Below are positions 61,037 through 64,000 of a stretch of 64,000 bases of DNA, piece after piece (the first letter of the stretch is position 1; every line of letters starts with the position of its first letter). This stretch comes from Pseudomonas sp. UBA4617 (GTDB lineage: Bacteria; Pseudomonadota; Gammaproteobacteria; Pseudomonadales; Pseudomonadaceae). The notes below the pieces were generated by a model. That model worked only from the letters and a program-made list of their open reading frames with translations, was not told the DNA's origin and ran no database searches. The stretch is from the NCBI RefSeq assembly GCF_002386445.1, contig NZ_DGIR01000046.1, positions 101,171 through 165,170 of the forward strand, read 5' to 3'. The position numbers and the translations under genes were made by a program.

Positions 61037-62635
61037 TCAATGGTGAGCTTTGTGCTCACCGCCTGCCAGCAGATGCCGGATCTTCACTTCCACTCCAACG
61101 GTCTGCAGCATCCGCACCCGCGCCTCGATCTTCAGTTCGCCCCGTGTCACCCGATGGTGATGGCGCAGATGCTCCAGCCACGACTCCTCGAAGAAGAACT
61201 CCAGCCACAACGCTGGATCGGCACTGTCGCGCATCAACCCCCACGACAATGCGCCATTACGCTTGCGCATCGCCTCCAGCTCCCGTGCTGCCCGCTGGAA
61301 AGCTGCGGCCTTTGGCGGTTCGATGTGGTATTCGACGGTGACCATCACTGGCCCATGGTCCTGGTCCAGGTCGTCGCTCAGCACCGGCACCGGCCAGTGC
61401 AGCGACGGTGTCAGCTCTTCGGCTTCGGTTTCCGGCAGCGTCACCCTGCAGGTCAGCAAGGTGCCGAATGCCAGCCCGCCTGCGGCCAGCAGCAGGCTCA
61501 GGGTGATCGATGCATGACTGGCCAGCGTGCCCCACAGCAGCCCGCCAGCGGCCATGGCGCCAAAGAAGATCAGGATGTATACCGACAACGCCCGCGCTCG
61601 CACCCAGGCCGGCACCGCGGTCTGCGCCGCCACTTGCAGGTTGGACAGCACGGCGATCCACGCCGCGCCGCTGAGCAGCATCGCCGGGAGTAGTGCATAG
61701 AAGTCGCGCACCAGCGCCAGGGCCAAGAGGAACAGGGCATACAGCAGGCTGGCCAGCATCACCAGACGGTCGCGGCTGATGCGTTCGCGCAGGCGTGGCA
61801 GCAAGGTGGCGCCAGCTACGGCGCCAATACCGATGGCCGCCAACAGCAAGCCGAAATCTGCTGCGCTGCCGCGCATCTCGCCACGCACGATCAGCGGCAG
61901 TAGTGAAGTACCGGCACTGGCGCAGAAAAAGAACGCCAGCGCGCGCAGCATCACCGCCTGCAACGGCTTGGCGCTGCGGGCAAAGCGCAGCCCGGTGCGC
62001 ATGGCGCCAATGAAGCGCTCGGCCGGCAGCAGTGGCTCCTTCACCTCGCGTTTCCACAGCAACAACACCAGGATCACGCCGGCGAACGAGACGGCATTCA
62101 GGGCAAAGGTCAACCATGGGCCGACCATGCTCACTACCAACCCCGCCAATGCCGGGCCGATGGCGCGGGATACGTTGATGCCGACACTGGAAAGCGCCAC
62201 TGCGTTGGCCAGGTCCTGCTTGCCTACCAGCTCTGGCGTCAGCGCGCTCCACGCCGGCATCATCAGTGCCGTACCGATGCCCAGCGCCAGGGTCAGTACC
62301 AGCAGCAAGGCGACGTTCATCAGCCCGAGCAAGGTCAAGGCCGCCAGCACCACGGCCACGCCGGACATCCACAGCTGCACCAGCAACAGGTAGCGGCGCT
62401 TGTCGACGATATCTGCTGCGGCGCCGGCCGGCAGGGCCAGGAAGAACATCGGCAGCGAGCCGGCCACCTGGATCAGCGCCACGTGCAACGGGCTGGCCGA
62501 CAGCGTGGTCATCAGCCAGCCGGCGCCCACCTCGTGCATCCAGGTGCCGATGTTCGAGGCAATGGTGGCGATCCACAGCATGCGGAAGGTGGTGTTGCGC
62601 AACGGGCTCCAGGCGCCTGAAGGGGAAGTGCTCAT
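61037..62635 (-). CDS. MFS exporter with C-terminal cytoplasmic domain (MFS_3)
   Basis: A 532-residue transporter of the MFS_3 (EntS-like) group. About 12 helices occupy residues 15-405, with LPAGAAADIVDKRR as the loop 2-3 motif. From about residue 428 it has a soluble domain (VEYHIEPPKAAAFQRAARE, WLEFFFEESWLEHLRHHHRVT) that looks like an ABM-type ferredoxin-like fold. Efflux of a small molecule is expected. It is followed, one base after its start on the same transcript order, by the porin gene upstream (62637), so the porin and exporter are co-transcribed. Confidence 0.87.
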   Translation of the reverse strand: MSTSPSGAWSPLRNTTFRMLWIATIASNIGTWMHEVGAGWLMTTLSASPLHVALIQVAGSLPMFFLALPAGAAADIVDKRRYLLLVQLWMSGVAVVLAALTLLGLMNVALLLVLTLALGIGTALMMPAWSALTPELVGKQDLANAVALSSVGINVSRAIGPALAGLVVSMVGPWLTFALNAVSFAGVILVLLLWKREVKEPLLPAERFIGAMRTGLRFARSAKPLQAVMLRALAFFFCASAGTSLLPLIVRGEMRGSAADFGLLLAAIGIGAVAGATLLPRLRERISRDRLVMLASLLYALFLLALALVRDFYALLPAMLLSGAAWIAVLSNLQVAAQTAVPAWVRARALSVYILIFFGAMAAGGLLWGTLASHASITLSLLLAAGGLAFGTLLTCRVTLPETEAEELTPSLHWPVPVLSDDLDQDHGPVMVTVEYHIEPPKAAAFQRAARELEAMRKRNGALSWGLMRDSADPALWLEFFFEESWLEHLRHHHRVTRGELKIEARVRMLQTVGVEVKIRHLLAGGEHKAHH

Positions 62636-62636
62636 G

Positions 62637-63899
62637 TCAGAAGCTGCCTTTGAGTGGGTATTCGATGATCAGGTAGAGGCGATCGATGTCATCGCCGGCC
62701 TGGGCCTGGTTGGCGCGGTGGCTGACATGCGAGAGCGACAGGCTCAAGTCTTTGGCGGCCCCCGACTGCACCACGTATTTCAGGTCGATGTCGCGCTCCC
62801 AGTGCTTGCCGCCCTTGCCATATTGGCCTACGTAGGCGCCGCGCGCCGGGGCGTGGCTGCCGTCGATGCCGCGGCCGCTGACGTAGCGGCCCATCAGGCT
62901 CAGGCCGGGCACGCCGAGGGTGGCGAAATCGAGGTCATGGCGCAGTTGCCAGGAGCGCTCGCCGGGGCCGTTGAAGTCGGCGTACTTGATCGAGTTGGCC
63001 AGGTAGATGGAGTCGCCACCGACGAAGTCGAACGGGGTATCGCCTTTGACCTTCTGGTAGCCCAGGCTCAGCGCCTGGGCGCCGAAGCTGTACCTGGCCA
63101 GCAAGCTGTAGGCGAGGGTGTCGATCGCCCCGGCGCTGGCGTTGCCGGTGTCGCGGGTCTTGTACAGGTTACCGTCCAGGCGCCAGTTGCCCTCGGCGAG
63201 GTTCAGGTTGAGGTAGGCCTGGCGCCAGGTGTCCTGCAACTGCCCGGCGTACAGCGCAGCGCCGAATGGGCCTGGGGGCGCGAAGGTGGCGCCGGCCAGG
63301 CTGATGGCGCGGTTGGCGGTGCTGGCGCCGTAGCCACTGAAATCATCATGGGTAGCGCTGTTGTCCTGGTTGTTGAACGCGGTGAAGCGCCCGGCCTGCA
63401 GGCGCCAGTCGGGCAGGCTGCGGTTCTCCAGCAACCAGCCGGTGGCGTATTCCGGGTGCAGGCGTTTGTCGGCGGTATCGAACACCGGGGTTTCCACGGT
63501 CATCTCGCCGTAGCGCACCTGGGTGTCGCCCAGGCGCAGCTTGAGTGCAGCGCCGGCACTGGAGTAGCCGGACTCGGCGCGGCCATCACTGTCGCGCGGC
63601 AGCAGGCCGGTACCGGCATGGCCGCGACCGCCGTCGAGCTTGAAGCCGAGAAAACCGTGGGCATCGATACCGACGCCGAGGGTGCCCTCGGTGAAGCCGG
63701 AACGGATGTCGCCGATGAAACCCTGGGCCCATTCCTGGCGGTAGTTCTGGCCGTTACCGGATGGCGAGCGGAAGTCGCTGTGCAGGAAGTAATTGCGGCT
63801 GAGCAGCGACCAGCCGGGTTCGTCGGCCTGGCTGAGGGCCGGGCAGAGGGCGAGGGTGGCGAGCAGGGCGCGGCCTGGTCCGTGGGTGGCGCGGATCAT
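62637..63899 (-). CDS. OprD-family outer-membrane porin
   Basis: A 420-residue precursor with a signal to about LALCPALSQA, an OprD opening (SRNYFLHSDFR) and the WAQGFIGDIRSGFTEGTLGVGIDAHGF segment typical of the Pseudomonas specific porins. It ends with Phe, needed for BAM insertion. OprD porins take up amino acids, organic acids and aromatics; the substrate class cannot be decided. It lies one base from the MFS gene, which suggests a joint operon. Confidence 0.93.
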   Translation of the reverse strand: MIRATHGPGRALLATLALCPALSQADEPGWSLLSRNYFLHSDFRSPSGNGQNYRQEWAQGFIGDIRSGFTEGTLGVGIDAHGFLGFKLDGGRGHAGTGLLPRDSDGRAESGYSSAGAALKLRLGDTQVRYGEMTVETPVFDTADKRLHPEYATGWLLENRSLPDWRLQAGRFTAFNNQDNSATHDDFSGYGASTANRAISLAGATFAPPGPFGAALYAGQLQDTWRQAYLNLNLAEGNWRLDGNLYKTRDTGNASAGAIDTLAYSLLARYSFGAQALSLGYQKVKGDTPFDFVGGDSIYLANSIKYADFNGPGERSWQLRHDLDFATLGVPGLSLMGRYVSGRGIDGSHAPARGAYVGQYGKGGKHWERDIDLKYVVQSGAAKDLSLSLSHVSHRANQAQAGDDIDRLYLIIEYPLKGSF

Positions 63900-64000
63900 G
63901 GGGGCTCCGGGGGGGCGATGATCCGAGACTGTGGGGCAAGGATAGGTCAGGGGTCTTGTAAGTGTGTGCTGGCGTGGGTTTGCCTGTGCCGGCCTCTTCG

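Noticed and set aside
60985..61341. 118-codon frame beginning MKKGPVIGPLLHS
   Set aside because: It starts inside the terminator hairpin and continues antisense to the MFS exporter gene.

Overview
The window is a GC-rich, densely packed stretch of chromosome that looks like the Pseudomonas putida group. The gene order exbB-exbD, spoT-rpoZ, gmk-yicC, rph, crc-pyrE, argB-algC-dut-coaBC, radC, rpmB-rpmG, dadA-dadX, a pauR-like gene, a cytochrome c5 gene, xpt and rep matches the Pseudomonas core chromosome as I remember it. HglS, AmaA and AmaB of D-lysine and pipecolate catabolism are hallmark P. putida enzymes. The small inverted REP pairs between genes are also of the P. putida type. I see no insertion sequence, prophage, integrase, CRISPR array, tRNA or rRNA.

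Layout. 1-6083: end of the exb operon (the downstream edge cuts exbD), an epimerase-like gene, a lipoprotein, ridA-spoT-rpoZ. 6277-11166: LysR regulator, then a gamma-glutamyl-polyamine set (glutamine-synthetase-like ligase, class-I amidotransferase, permease). 11239-15612: gmk, yicC, rph, a small membrane protein, crc, pyrE. 15722-17453: three-lipoprotein operon of CsgG type without curli subunits. 17615-22544: argB, algC, dut, coaBC, radC. 22618-33274: orphan peptide-binding protein, rpmB-rpmG, cupin, aldehyde dehydrogenase, MFS, phospholipase-D-like lipoprotein, a MocR regulator with a divergent DUF1127 gene, and a PuuB-like FAD oxidase. 33421-38158: Lrp-dadA-dadX alanine catabolism, a PauR-like repressor, cytochrome c5. 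38288-47308: acetyl-CoA hydrolase-like protein, xpt, rep, an EAL phosphodiesterase behind a Fur-box-like site, MATE pump, LysR. 47476-54908: a chemoreceptor with a sigma-28-type promoter, then the lysine/pipecolate genes hglS, lysR, amaB, amaA. 54947-63899: a cyclic-nucleotide-domain MscS channel and a poorly characterised accessory block (isochorismatase-like hydrolase, membrane-anchored ABM-domain protein, alpha/beta hydrolase, Tat-exported amidohydrolase, MFS exporter with an extra C-terminal domain, OprD-type porin).

How the parts work together. Nitrogen-rich substrates dominate: polyamines (ligase, oxidase, aldehyde dehydrogenase, amidotransferase and repressor scattered over 30 kb), D- and L-alanine (dadAX), and D-lysine/pipecolate (amaAB, hglS). 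The crc gene is in the same window, and A-rich Crc/Hfq-type motifs lie in front of amaA and in the leader of the polyamine ligase. The best candidates for undescribed biology are the 56676-63899 block (including a strong internal Shine-Dalgarno that could give exported and cytoplasmic forms of one amidohydrolase), the curli-less CsgG operon, the chemoreceptor placed inside the lysine locus, and the possible iron control of a c-di-GMP phosphodiesterase.
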